Notes: a model not told the origin generated them from the sequence alone. Positions 49,036 to 62,473 are shown, counted from the first letter of the stretch. The stretch is DNA of 64,000 nt from Rutidosis leptorrhynchoides (GCF_046630445.1 NC_092335.1:632452001-632516000); one strand, 5' to 3'. Made by a program: numbers and translations.

Positions 49036-50122
49036 AGTATTGATTCATAACTTCATTTCAGATTAGATATTCCGCGGCGATTATGTAATCTCTAATGTTT
49101 TAGGCATTATGTATCCTAGTTCTAACGGTAAATCTGACGAGATTAATATCATATTAACTCATTAAATCCATGATTACATCTGAAGAAAATATATACGTAA
49201 GTATATTTTCATAAAGATTGTAATTAAAAATTCTTTTTGTACAAACTGTTAATGATGAGAATATTTTAACGGGTAGGTAATACCCGAGAAATATTTAGAT
49301 TTCATATTAATAAGTTACACTGTACATTCTTCAATTCTGATTCAACAATCATTGACTATTCTATTTGCATCCGCAGATATATGTATCCGTTCACCGAAGA
49401 ACAACCGTTTTCCTTCAAATTCAATTTCATATTTTGATTTTGACATATCAGAATCCAACAAGTGGCATGATGAAGAAAACATTTGACAAAATAAAATTTG
49501 TTAGAAACAAACAAATTAACTATGAGAAATTTTGTTAAGAATCCACGCTAACTGTTCCTAGCTAATTGTTCCTAGCTAACTGATTACATTTTATTTATCA
49601 CAATTTAATTATCGCAATTTACATTCTCGCAATTTTATTTATCGTCATTTAAATTCTGTTATTTATTTTACGCACTTTAAATATCGGGACACGTATACAA
49701 GGTTTTGACATATCATATCGACGCATATATATATATTATTTGGAATAACCATAGACACTCTATATGCAGTAATGCTGGAGTTAGCTATACAGGGTTGAGG
49801 TTGATTCTACAATAATATATATAGTTTGATTTGTGATCGAGTCTGAGACATGTACACGGGTCACGATACGTATTAATTAATTCAAATATTATATATTCAA
49901 TTATATATGAATTATTGGACTGTTAACTGTGGACTATCGACTGCGGGCTAATGACATTGGACAATTAAAATGAATTAAAATATTGATTATAACATATGAA
50001 ACTAAACATTTCTTCAAGTTTGCCACTTGATTTTATCTTAAAACTCATTCGTATATTGACGATTACAATCTTCGTTCAAACCTTCAATATTCTTGAAAAC
50101 ACCTCGAATTGATAACCAACGA
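49036..50122 (+). other. Non-coding LARD interior
   Basis: AT-rich. ACGGGTAGGTAATACCCGAG near 49270 resembles the sequence at the 3' end of the interior. No ORF or repeat otherwise recognised. Confidence 0.6.
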
Positions 50123-50363
50123 TGCAGATTCGTTAACCTTGAGAATGCTGACGAAGCAGCAAAAGCTATAGATGGTCTTAATGGCCAAAAGCGTGATAAT
50201 AAGGAATGATGTATTGGAAAAGCTAAATTTTGGTATTGAAGAACAAATTGAGCAAACCATGAAGGAGACTGTGAACAAATTCCACGGACTAAACTTGTAC
50301 ATAAAGAATCCAGATAATTCTGTATCCGATGAAATCTCTAGCGAATATCTTGCTCCTTACTTA
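50123..50363 (+). pseudogene. Captured poly(A)-binding protein (PABP) fragment
   Basis: From 50123 the frame reads FVNLENADEAAKAIDGLNGQ then KRDNKE and TGA 50207-50209, where PABPs have the Trp of 'KEWYVG'; CIGKAK follows. After a one-base frame change, 50238-50363 reads EEQIEQTMKETVNKFHGLNL then YIKNPDNSVSDE. This order (end of one RRM, linker with an 'EQ-MKE---KF-G-NLY-KN' signature, start of the next RRM) is that of plant cytoplasmic PABP between RRM3 and RRM4. Similarity fades at both ends. Introns, if any, are absent across the visible junction, which suggests capture from an mRNA. Non-functional. Confidence 0.75.
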
Positions 50364-51252
50364 CTTCAAATTCTTGCGGAAAATATTCTTCATCATCCTT
50401 TGATTTCAGGTATCTTAGAAACTCTAAGTTATCATCATATCTATCGTTATAAATATCCTCGATATTTCTGAAGATATCTTCATAAATATTCTTGTCCGAA
50501 ATTATTTATCTTTCCGCGTTATCTGTATTACATCATAAAGGAAACTGTTTTAGTTTCTAAAATCTATAAAATTCGAGTTTAATTTATGAATGGCTTCACG
50601 AGAAGTGTTGGGAATTGAAGCATGAGTTAGTATAATATAATGACGCCTGGCCAACGTGATTATATTACAGTAAGTCATGCTGAATTCTTAATGGAACGTG
50701 ATGATGGTTCACAGACCTTACCCTCATCATGTGCCATGTTACATAACTCTTTCATTCTAATTAACCTCCGAACATATCAAGAAAATATATTTCTGATAGT
50801 TCTACCTTCCGTGATCCTGGTAATTTGAAAATTCAGATCGTGCTATTACCTTTCCTTTCTGCTTAGAATCTTAGTTCATTCCGAACTTCATACCTACGAA
50901 TTTTGGATCATTATTCGCTTGAAGGAATGGTGAAAATTATGGAACGGAAGAAGTTAATTTATAGTGAAATATCAGACAAATAAATCGAGGCGGGTTATCG
51001 CATTTAATCAAAATTTCTTTAATCATATCTTTTATAGATTACAAAGATTTTCTTTAAATCCCTTGAATTCCGGAATTCAACCCTGACTACGTCAAAAGTT
51101 AAGACGAAACTCTATTTCTTCATTCACTCTTTTGTGATAGCTTCATCCATACTCTTCGAGTAATCGAATTATTTTATCCCTATTACTCAATGGTGATAAA
51201 ACTATAAAATTTCAACACATATTCGTCATGAAAAACATTCTTATTATTAGCC
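50364..51252 (+). other. Non-coding LARD interior up to the solo LTR
   Basis: Short broken frames only, for example near 50640 (ITVSHAEFLMERDDG). Nothing recognised. Confidence 0.5.
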
Positions 51253-52539
51253 ATGACTGTCATGACCCGCCCAAATCCATATGGACGATTCCATTACATC
51301 TGGTCCCAGAGCGAGGTACTGACGAACGACTCCAAGTAAAGTCTTTAAAATGAGCAAATGCACAGCGGAAGATTTCTTTAATACCTGAGAATAAACATGC
51401 TTTCAAGTGTCAACCAACAGGTTGGTGAGTTCATTAAGTTTATCATAAACAATCATTTCAATAATTTTCATAGACCACAAGATTTTCATATATTGTCACG
51501 CGTAACTCGCGAATTAAAATTCATTCATATGGTGAAACACCTGGTAACCGACTTTAACAGGATGCATATAGAATATCCCCATCATTCCGGGACTCTCATC
51601 GGACATGATAAATCGAAGTACTAAAGCAGTTCAAATTTTCTGACTGGGGCTTGTCAAGGCCCATAGATCTATCTTTAGGATTCGCGTCAATTGGTGGCAA
51701 TTATAATAAACACCAATTCTTAGGCTACCAAGCTAAAAAAGGGCATATTCGGTTCGATAATCCAACCATAGAATTTAATTTAAGTACTTGTGTCTATTTC
51801 GTAAAACAGTTATAAAACAGCGCATGTATTCTCAGTCCCAAAAATATATATTGCAAAAGCAATTAAAAAGGGAGTAATGAAACTCACAATACGATATTTT
51901 GTAGTAAAAATATGCATACGACTGATCTGAACAATTTCAGGGTTGGCCTCGGATTCACGAACCTATATCATTTATATATATGTTAACACATATAATTGTA
52001 ATCGAGCAAATTTATATATGTTATTATTAATTGTTATTATAGTGAATTATATGTTTTATTAATAATTTTAATTATCTATATTTATTTTATGTACCTTAGA
52101 TAAATAGTCAGTATCTATTATAAAACTATTAATATAATTATGTTATATGTAATAGTTATATTTTATATAAATAATATTTTTTTTGTAATAATAATAATCA
52201 TAATACTAATGGTAATATTAGTAATACAATTAATGATAATAATAATAATAATGTTAAAAATAATGATTTTAATGTTAAAAATAATAATGATGATAATTTC
52301 AATAATAATGATAATATTAATAAAAATGATAATTTTTAATAAAAATGTTACTTTTAATGATAATGATAATTCGTTTAATCATGGCTTAATTATATTTATA
52401 ATTATAACCCTATCTTATATTGTCGTAAGCCTAATCATACTTATAGTTATATTTCTCGGTTATACATATATATACATAACTTAACTATATCCATTATTGT
52501 AACCATAAACATATTCATTTTATCCTTCCACAAAATCAC

Positions 52540-52540
<1 letters not shown>

Positions 52541-52607
<67 letters not shown>
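52541..52607. repeat. (AAT)n microsatellite
   Basis: About 67 bp of uninterrupted AAT repeat. Confidence 0.95.
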
Positions 52608-52609
<2 letters not shown>

Positions 52610-52644
52610 CTTTTAATGTAGAGAACTACCTCAGAAAAGCTTTC

Positions 52645-52722
52645 CTAAAAAAAATGCCAAGAACCGGACTCGAACTCAAGACCTCTCGTTTAACACCAAT
52701 ACCCTTAACCATTTCTCTACCT
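52645..52722 (-). other. tRNA-like module in the nested solo LTR
   Basis: The minus strand has ATGGTTAAGGGTATTGG (A-box-like), GGTCTTGAGTTCGAGTCCGG (B-box-like), then GGCA and eight T. About 2.26 kb from the LTR 5' end. Confidence 0.55.
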
Positions 52723-54507
52723 TGTATCTTTCTCACTTTAATTTCATTTAACTCATAATACTACATACTTCCATCGATTTTTACTGTCCACAGAAATCAG
52801 TAGCTGGGTCTTGGCCCAACTGAAAACAATACACGGCCCAACACTAAACTCGGCCCAACTGCAGGTTATCTTGGCCTCATGGGTCACAGCCCAACAAATC
52901 AAAGTAGACAACCCTTTTTCGTTGATCAGACATTTAAAGGAAGAAATAATTTGGTAAAAAAATTAATAGAAAGGGCCTCCATTGTGCTGTACAGCTCATC
53001 ATTCTTTATTCAACATTATCATTATCCTTTTCACGTTCTATAATCATCTTTATTTTAACAGGATTAAACCGGAAAACACCGATGGTGGTTAGTTGTAACA
53101 GGAGCGTAGCAGCTTGATAGAAATAAAGAAGACATATGCGTAGCAGCTCAAGAGTGTTTGGGGTCATGGTGTTCGAGTAATCACGATAGGAACAGATACA
53201 ATGGAACATAAACAGTTCAAGGTTTGTGATGCTAACTTATTTGGTTGAGTAAATCGAACAGTAGATTGCAGTTGTTGTTTTGGCGATTGTCAAATAACAG
53301 TTAGTAATAATGGTTGAGTGGAAACACTAAAAAAAAAACGAAGAGGATAATGGATAAAGAAGAAGAAAAATGAGAAAAAAAGGAGGAGAGAGAGAGTATG
53401 AGAGAGATGGTATTCGGTTTGGTGATGATCGATAATGACGATGATAGCTGGTTATCGACGGTTGTAGGTGCTTCAAAGGTGCATGGTTTGATCAAAACAA
53501 AACTAAAACGAGTGGTAGCAGGAAAGGGAAGTGGTAAATGTTGATAATGGTTCGCGTGTGATGTGGTGAGAGTGGTTGATTGAACTATGGTTTGGTGTCG
53601 GGATATGGCTCGATTAAAAGCAGGAAAGGAAATGGTTTAAGTGATAGTGGAAGACGATGGTGATAAGTAGAAAGGACCAACAATAGCAGTAAACACCATT
53701 GAAATAGATTCGTAAGTTGGTGATGGTTTCGTTATGTATGTAGTGAAGATGGTGGTGATGCCAACTATTATGGAAAATAGAAGATGTCGGGTTGTAAATG
53801 TAGATGGTGATACATAAAGATGACTTGGTGTGGTGGTTTAATGGGTTTTAGGGTGACGGTAGAAGGTTCAAGGGTGGAGATGGTATTTGAAGATCATAAT
53901 GGTGCAGGTTGTAATCTTGGTGGTGATCGAGTTTAAATTATATAACTTGTATGCATGTTTTACATGTATATATGTATATTATATATTTATATATATAAAA
54001 TGATAATATTAGTCAGTATGAAACAAAAACAGTTTATAATCACAAAATAAAAAGTCATAAGAGACACAGTAATCAAATTCATAATTTAATCTTCACGGAT
54101 ATATATAACTATTACACTGCCGACAGTTTTTACGGACTATGTATAGTCCACTAATTGAAATCAGTGGCGGATAAAAGTCTTCGGAAAAATCTCAAATTTT
54201 TAGATTAACTATATTTATTTATTTTGGTCATTATGATATAAAATTCGATCATTAATTATTAAATAAAAATTACATTAATTATTCACTCCCAACCCCAAGT
54301 AAAATATAAAAAGTTTTAAAATTCCACAAATAACTTCTAAATATTTTATTAATGAGCCTAAAATTTATAAAACTCCTTTTCGAATCACTGTTTATTTTAA
54401 AATCACATAAGTTTCTTTTTAACTCGTTTATTATCTATCGAATGACAATTGAGCGTTACTGTCGTTTATTAAATAACTTCGAAATCACAAAATATATATT
54501 CTATATA

Positions 54508-54510
<3 letters not shown>

Positions 54511-54572
<62 letters not shown>
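54511..54572. repeat. (AT)n microsatellite
   Basis: About 62 bp of TA repeat inside the nested solo LTR. Confidence 0.9.
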
Positions 54573-54573
<1 letters not shown>

Positions 54574-55032
54574 TCTTTAAATAATAATAATTATATATTA
54601 TTATTATTTTTCAACATTGATTATAACAATTACAATATATAATATTTCATTTTATAATATACATATATTTATATATATATATTTAATTATATGCATAACT
54701 ATATATTATATGTTAAATTAATAATATTAACTATACTGATATTATTTTATATATTTATTTCCAACAATTACATCATATATTATTTCAAATAAAATTATAT
54801 ATATCTATTTACAAATTAGTTGTTCGTGAATCGTCAAAATTGGTCGAGGTTCAATTGAATTCATGTAAACAGTTCCAAAATTTTAAGACTCAACTTAACA
54901 GACTTTGCTTATCGTGTCGGAAATATCAAATCATATGAAGATTCAAGTTCAAATTAAGTCGAAATTTTCCGGGCCGTTACAATGACGACCTCGATCAAAT
55001 TTCGGGACGAAATTTCTTTAACGGGTAGGTAT

Positions 55033-55424
55033 TGTAATGACTCGAAAATTTTCGACCAAATTTAAACTTAATCTTTGTATGTGTTCGACACGATAAGCAA
55101 AGTCTGTTAGGTTGAGTCTAAAAAATTTTGAACTGTTTCATATATTCAATTGACCTTCGACTATTTCCGACGATTCACGAACAATTACTTGTAAATAAAA
55201 ATTTTTATATTTTTAAATCTATATAAATAATAAATTGAAAAATAGTTTAAAATAATATATGATTTAATTGTCATCACGAATTATGTAAAATAATATATTA
55301 AGTAATGAAATTATTATTTTTATATATGAATATTACTTGTAAATATATAATGTTATATTAAATTTATTTATTAAAAAAAAATATAATTAGTATATTCATT
55401 TATGTAATAAAATTTGTTATTTAA

Positions 55425-55468
<44 letters not shown>

Positions 55469-58400
55469 TATTATATAAAAAAATGAATGATTTCGGACCT
55501 AATTAGTAAACGTCAGTAACACTCGGTTGACATCTCGTTAGTGTTCATATAGATCTAATACATATATATGAAGTGTTAAAATAAAAGTTGGACTGTAAAT
55601 CGATTACGAAGATTATAGGATTGACAGAAATATTTTTACATTTTTAGTTTAAATTTTAGTACTCCGTACATATTAATTGGAACAGAAAATAAATAGTTAA
55701 TGAACCTTTTTGATCAGGTTTCAAATAGTTAATAACCAGAATAAATAAATGGTCTTAATTTAAAAATTTGGGATTTTTCTGAATTAAATTATCCGGAACT
55801 GTTTAGTATTGGACACGATATAATATCCCCTAAAAACTGTCGGTACGATGCAAACAAGAAATATTCACGAGATGTATTAAAACAATAAAGGTATTTACAC
55901 GTTTAAAATTCTTAAATATTTAATTAATATATTTCAATGATATTTTCTTAATCTAATCCATATTACTGTTTTTAATTTTGTCTTCCACACCACTTGAATT
56001 ATTGTATATACATATAAGCATGCATAACGATTGATATCTTCAACCAATTCCATTTGTGTTTCTTTTAATCACCACTACCATAAATCACACCCACCATATT
56101 TTTGTGTTCTTCTCCTCTTCCTTGTGACAACCATCGGTCACCATCATCTTCGGTTCTTCCTTGATTCGATAATCATCATCAAACATATAACGGTCGTATT
56201 TATGTTTCGATTCAAACATAGATCATCATTTTTTTCCGATGTTTCAATCACAATAACACTAGTCACCAACGAATCTCATTTTTTGCTATTATTTGAACAA
56301 TCTCAACTCACCATTTCCTACGATTTCTGTTTAAAACCATCACCATCGTAGCACCTTAAAGCCGTCACCATCACCTTCCAACACCACCGGCCACCTTCAC
56401 AACCACCATCTTCCATCACCTCCACGACACCATACCTACGCGAGCCACCATCACCACCACTATCACCTTGAAACAACCATCACTTATCACGTTATTGCTG
56501 CTACTGTTTTACGGTTAGTTGAAGACTACCCAATAAAACACAGTTAAGACTAGTCACTGTTGGTACTGATGTGCTGCTCGATCACCCTACCACCACCTTT
56601 ATCTTCTCTCCCTAACGTCTCTCTTTCTCTCTCCCAATTCTACTCAAACACCTGCACGTTTTCTATTTCCTTGTTGTCGAATTCAAATCCAAACCAAACA
56701 CCATTTAAACGTATATGTGATCATACTGCTACGCGTATTTATCTGTTTCTGTTGCAGCTCTCCATCGATAACCATACACCGCCAAGTTTCTTTTTGGTTT
56801 TACTTTGCGAGGGGTACTGCAGCACTGCTGCATTTACCTTCTGCTTCCAAACAAAAAAAAAGGAGATGATGATATGATTATAAACGCATGAGTATGCTGT
56901 AAACCACTCAATCACTTTCCAACTTTTTAGAAGTGGGATTACTATAGCATGTTTATGATTAATTAACTGCAAAACCAATCAACTTTAATTTGTTATTGGG
57001 CCAAGATCCAATTGTTATTTATCTGTTGGGCCGTTAATGTACCAGATGGGCTTGTAAGACAACTTGGACTTGTGAAGGAATATTGGGCCACGAGTTTACA
57101 GTTCCTTTATTCTGTTTTCCTGGTTCACGATCAACAACTCAAAACACATACATCATTTAATTGTGATGATAATGGCTATGTTGTTGGGAGAGTAATCGAA
57201 TGATATGATAATATTACTATTATGATGATGTATCATGATAATGATACGATGATGTTTTAAATAATGATCGATTAGATTATAATCATGATGATCACAATGA
57301 GCGTGATGATCATGATGAATGATTAGGATGCTAAATTCATGAAGTTTAGATGATGACTAGGTTGTGGTTAGATGTTAATTAAATGAGGATGATTATGATT
57401 AAAAATGGTGCGAGGAAGATAATAAATATGATGTTAGGAGATGATAAAGATGATAATGATATAATATTAGAATGATGAAGATCATGATTCGGGAATGATA
57501 TTGGAGATCATGATACAATGATGATGATGTTTGGGTTTTGGTTTTTGAAAAAGGAAGAAGAAAACAGTTATAAACGGTTTATCTAGTTTTAGTCCGCAAT
57601 TAAATCATGTAAACATGATCAGAGAAATGGTTTAGGAATGATTCGGGTTAGCGGGACGTCGCGGGTTCAAACCCGGACTTGGGCATTTTTTTAAGAGCTA
57701 CTTCTTTAAGGTAGTTATTTATTTATTTATTTATTATCATTATTATTATCATTATTATCATCATCATTATTATTATTATTAGTATCATTTTTATTAAAAA
57801 CTATCATTTTTATTAAAAGTATCATTTTTTTTATTATTCTTATCATTATTAGAAAAATTATCATTTTTATCAAAATTATTATTATTACTATCATTATTAT
57901 TATTTTGACATTAATAATATTATATCATTATTACTATTATTAATACTAGTATCAATATTATTATCATAATAACCAGTATTATTATTGTAAAATAAAACAA
58001 CATTTTTTATTATTATTTATGATTATCAATATTATTTTATCAAATAACTATCAGTTATATAAAACCATATTTACTACATATAACATAACTATGTTAATAC
58101 TTTTAATAAATATTAATAAATATAATTAATTAGATTATTAATGAAACACCTAATTAAGATAACATTTATATCACTGATAAATTATAAATCTGTTCGATTA
58201 CAATTATATGTGTTAATATATATATAAATGATATAGGTTCGTGAATCCGAGGCCAACCTTACATTTGTTTAATGTCGTCATATGTATTTTTACTACAAAA
58301 TACAGTATGGTGAGTTTTCATAACTCCCTTTTTAATTGCTGTTGCAATATATATTTTTGGGCTGAGAATACATGCGCTGTTTTTATAACTGTTTTACGAA

Positions 58401-58971
58401 ATGGACACAAGTACTAAAAACATATTCTACGTTGAGTTGTACCACTTTGCATATTTTTCCCTAATAGCTTGGTAACTAATATTTACATGTTGTAAGAGCA
58501 TGTAAGCGCGAATCCTATTGATAGATCTATCGGGTTTGACAACCCCAACCGGGCTAGTCGCTCTAGTATCGTAAACGGTTGCATAGTACTTCGTTTTTAC
58601 TACACTTGGTACGGTGTAGGGAGATTTCATAATAAAGGGAATATGCCACATTAATTGTTAAGTGTGGTTATCGAAGCGCTCAACAACTTATAGAATACTT
58701 TTATACACTTGCGAGTGTACAGATATTTATAAACTGAAATCTTGTGGTCTATTACTGAAATTTATTATTATTGAAATCGTTGTTACGATAAACTATGAAT
58801 TCACCAACCTTTTGGTTGACACTTGAAAGCATGTTTATTCTCAGGTGTTAAAGAAATCTTCCACTGTGCATTAGCTCATTTTAAAGACATTACTTGGAGT
58901 CGTTCGTCAGCACCTCGCACTGGGACCAGATGTAATGAAATCATCCATATGGATTTGGACGGGTCGTGACA
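55033..58971 (+). repeat. Right LTR of the LARD (3939 bp)
   Basis: Starts TGTAATGACTCGAAAATTTT after ACGGGTAGGTAT and ends GGGTCGTGACA. Matches the left LTR throughout, with scattered substitutions and small indels. Confidence 0.93.
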
Positions 58972-61448
58972 GTTTCAATCTTTGCCGGATCAACCTTAAT
59001 GCCTTCTTTGCTCACTATGTGACCGAGGAATTGCACTTCTTCCAACCAAAATGCACACTTAGAAAACTTAGCGTACAATTCTTCTTTCCTCAACAATTCC
59101 AATACCCTTCTCAGATGTTCTTCGTGCTCTTGGTCATTCTTAGAGTAAATAAGTATGTCATCAATGAAAACAATGACAAATTTGTCAAGATATGGCGCAC
59201 ACACCCGGTTCATGAGGTCCATAAACACAGCTGGTGCGTTAGTTAATCCAAACGGCATAACCATAAACTCGTAATGACCATAACGCGTCCTGAAAGCAGT
59301 CTTTGGAATATCATCTTCCTTCACCCGCATTTGATGATAACCGGAACGTAGATCGATCTTTGAGTACACCAACGAACCTTGCAGCTGATCAAATAAGTCG
59401 TCGATTCTTGGTAGCGGGTAACGGTTCTTGATGGTAAGCTTGTTCAATTCTCGGTAGTCTATACATAACCTGAACTTACCATCCTTCTTCTTGACAAACA
59501 AAACAGGAGCTCCCCACGGTGACGTGCTTGGTCGAATGAAACCACACTCCAATAATTTTTGTAATTGGCTTTGTAATTCCTTCAATTCGTTGGGTGCAAG
59601 TCTGTAAGGAGCACGAGCTATCGGTGCAGCTCCTGGTACAAGATCTATTTGAAATTCAACGGATCGGTGTGGAGGTAGTCCCGGTAATTCTTTCGGAATT
59701 ACATCGGGAAATTCTTTTGCAACGGGAACATCATTGATGTTCTTTTCTTCGGTTTGTACTTTCTCGACATGTGCTAGCACAGCATAGCAACCTTTTCTTA
59801 TTAGCTTTTGCGCCTTCAAATTACTAATAATATTTAGCTTCGCGTTGCTCTTTTCTCTGTATACCATTAAGGGTTTTCCTTCTTCTCGTACAATGCGAAT
59901 TGCATTTTTGTAACATACGATCTCTGCTTTCTCCTTTTTCAACCAGTCCATACCAATTATAACATCAAAACTCCCTAACTCTACTGGTATCAAATCAATC
60001 TTAAACGTTTCACTAACCAGTTTAATTTCACGATTCCGACATATTTTATCTGCCGAAATTAATTTACCATTTGCTAATTCGAGTAAAAATTTATTATTCA
60101 TAGGCGTCAATGGACCACTTAATTTAGCACAAAAATCTCTACTCATATAGCTTCTATCCGCACCCGAATCAAATAAAACATAAGCAGGTTTTTCATTGAT
60201 AAGAAACGTACCCGTAACAAGCTCCGGGTCTTCCTGCGCTTCTTCCGCATTAATGTTAAAAACTCTCCCACGATTTTGCCCATTATTATTTCCCTGGTTT
60301 GGGCACGTAGTTTTGTAGTGGCCCTTCTTTCCGCATCCGAAACAAATAATGTGGGCAGTATTTGTTCTTTTAGTCACTGGTCCGAATACTTCACACTTCG
60401 TTGCAGCATGACCCTTCTTATTACATTTGGTACATACTACTTCACAAAATTTACCCGGATGATATCCTTCACACCTATAGCATGGAACTTTCTGATTGTT
60501 GTTGTCATTGTTGTTATTGAGATTGCTATTGGGATTGATGTGGTTGTTATTATTGTTGGGACGTTTGGTGAAGTTGTTTTTGTTGGGATTGCGATTGTTG
60601 TTGTTGCGATTGATGTTGCGGTTGTTGGGATAATTGTTGCGATTGTGGTTGTGGTTGTGATTGTTGTTGTTGTATTGGTAACTCTTCTCACTGTTTTCCT
60701 CCCACTTTCTCTTGACTTGTTTCGTGTTGGCCTCTTCGGCCGACTTTTCTTTAATCCTTCCCTCAATCTGATTTATGAGTTTGTGAGCCATTCGACTTGC
60801 CTTTTGTATGGAGGTGGGCTCGTGTGAACTCACATCTTCTTGAATCCTTCCTGGTAACCCTTTCACAAATGCGTCGATCTTCTCCTCTTCATCTTCGAAC
60901 GCTCTTGGACACAATAGGCTCAACTCTGTGAATCGTCGTTCGTACGTGGTGATGTCGAAACCTTGCGTTCGTAATCCTCTAAGTTCTACCTTAAGCTTAT
61001 TGACCTCGTTTCTGGGACGATACTGCTCGTTCATCAAGTTCTTGAATGCTGACCACGGTAGTGCGTAAGCAGCATCTTGTCCCACCTGCTCGAGATAGGT
61101 GTTCCACCATGTTAACACAGTACCTGTGAAGGTATGCGTAGCGTACTTTACTTTGTCTTCCTCAGTACATTTACTTATGGCAAACACCGATTCAACCTTT
61201 TCGGTCCACCGTTTTAATCCGATTGGACCCCCGGTTCCATCGAATTCCAAAGGTTTACAGGCAGTGAATTCTTTGTAGGAGCATCCTACCCGATTTCTTG
61301 TGGAATTAGTTCCACTGCTAAAACCAGAGTTATTGTTGTTATTTTGCATTGCGGCCTGCACTGCGGCTATGTTCGCAGCAAGGAAAACACGGAAGTCTTC
61401 CTCACTCATGTTCAAGTTCTGACGAGTCGTCGGTGCCATTTCCTTCAA
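58972..61448 (-). pseudogene. gag-pol: gag, protease and RT (5' part of gag-pol)
   Basis: Gag starts at [11 protein letters not shown] or the inner Met of MAPTTRQN. Core: [32 protein letters not shown] and [13 protein letters not shown], then an Asn/His-rich linker (about residues 255-315). Zinc knuckles: [13 protein letters not shown] and [14 protein letters not shown] (near 320-345) and [14 protein letters not shown] (near 367). Protease [13 protein letters not shown] (near 424). [42 protein letters not shown] and [10 protein letters not shown] (near 762), ending at DPAKIE where the LARD is inserted. Frame and phase join exactly to 44095, giving 1486 sense codons up to the stop at 42112. 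No stops in this half. Confidence 0.95.
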
Positions 61449-61780
61449 AAATAGCCAAAAGAATTGAGTTAATCATATAGAATTTAAGAGTAGTCAATAG
61501 TATTTCGTAGCATAATATGAACTCTTTTATAAAAGCTTTTTCTTCATATTAGCGTTTTATAAGTTTTAATTCGGGTAATACCTACCCGTTAAGTTCATAC
61601 TTAGTAGCTATTATACAATTCAACTACTACGATTCTATATGAAAAACTAAATACAATAATATTTCGCGTTTAAACTTTTATACAATATTTTTACAAATTT
61701 ACAATACCGCTATTTTACATATAGCATGAAATATAGCACACAATAACTTTGATACAAAACAGTTGTGACAACAATCCTAG
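61449..61780 (-). other. Spacer between leader ORFs and gag
   Basis: AT-rich, with AACGGGTAGGTATTACCCG (minus, near 61590), resembling a motif in the LARD interior. No ORF. Confidence 0.6.
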
Positions 61781-62473
61781 TTAATACGCAAGTCGTTCAA
61801 CAAAGGCAATAAAAACACGTAATTCATAAGTCCAGAAACAAGTCATGCATTCTGGTTTTACTAAGACTACTTCCCATCCTTGGTCTTGTGGAACATAACC
61901 GTTGTGGCCGTTGACAAGACAGCATGTTATAGCGTCGTCAAAGGGACGAGGGTTTTGTAATGCCCAACAGCCCCGTAACAATCTAAAAACCTTGTTTCTC
62001 ACCCCAATTACCGAATCCGTCACTTGTGGGAATGTTTTATTTAAAAGTTGCAATCCGATGTTCTTTTTCTCACTTTGGTGAGAAGCGAACATCACTAACC
62101 CGTAAGCATAACATGCTTCTTTATGTTGCATGTTAGAAGCTCTTTCTAAAGCACGAAGTCCTATGTTGGGATATGTGGAGTCAAAATAGGTTCTTAACCC
62201 GTAACATAGAATTGCATTTGGGTTCCCCGCAATTAATGCTTTAAAGAAAACATGGCGTAACTTACGGTCTCCCCAATGTGATATACCCCATCTTTCAAAG
62301 GAAAGTCTTTTATAAACTAAGGCATGCTTGGAACGTCTTTCAAATGTTCGACAAACTAATTTTGCCATAAATAGTTGTGCCGATGAATTCTGACCGGCTC
62401 TAGACAAGATTTCATCGATCATATCCCCCGGTAGGTCTTTTAAAATATTTGGTCATCTATCCTTAACATCCAT
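61781..62473 (-). pseudogene. Captured F-box At2g35280-like / Sel1-like ORF
   Basis: From ATG 62473 the frame reads MDVKDR, TGA (62453-62455), then PNILKDLPGDMIDEILSRAG. LPGDMIDEILSR with LVCRTFERRS is an F-box core. After it come Sel1-like segments: GNPNAILCYGLRTYF, GLRALERASNMQHKEACYAYG and IGLQLLNKTFP. That order is the plant F-box At2g35280-like family. F-box proteins link substrates to SCF ubiquitin ligases. The single TGA fits a CGA transition; from Met 62422 213 residues remain open but lack the start of the F-box. It lies between the leader and gag of the Tekay element, on the same strand, so it would be in the genomic RNA. Confidence 0.72.

Larger units (their letters stand above)
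51253..54986 (-). mobile_element. Nested solo LTR, 3724 bp, TSD ATGAC
   Basis: The minus strand starts TGTAACGGCCCGGAAA at 54981 and ends GCGGGTCATGACA at 51258. The perfect TSD ATGAC flanks it (51253-51257 and 54982-54986). It belongs to the same broad LTR family as the LARD but a different subfamily. Carries a tRNA-like module (52645-52722, minus), TTGGGCC motifs (52795-52880, minus), (AAT)n at 52541-52607 and (AT)n at 54511-54572. Confidence 0.92.
44096..58976 (+). mobile_element. LARD-like LTR retrotransposon inserted in pol
   Basis: Element 44101-58971 with the perfect TSD GTTTC (44096-44100 and 58972-58976). LTRs of 3938 and 3939 bp look nearly identical. PBS at 48041. The interior, without its nested solo LTR, is about 3.3 kb and encodes no gag core, protease, RT or integrase. 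This is the size and form of large retrotransposon derivatives. It has a short ORF, a captured host fragment and the typical TTCGGGACGAAATTTC...ACGGGTAGGTA end. Confidence 0.93.

Noticed and set aside
45103..56877. Pairs of similar ORFs (45103/56031, 45628/56560, 46079/57012, 47494/58427)
   Set aside because: They are the same LTR positions in the left and right LARD LTRs, low-complexity or CT-rich, with no known domain.
60276..60827. 183-residue plus-strand Val/Ile-rich ORF
   Set aside because: Antisense shadow of the Asn-rich gag linker.
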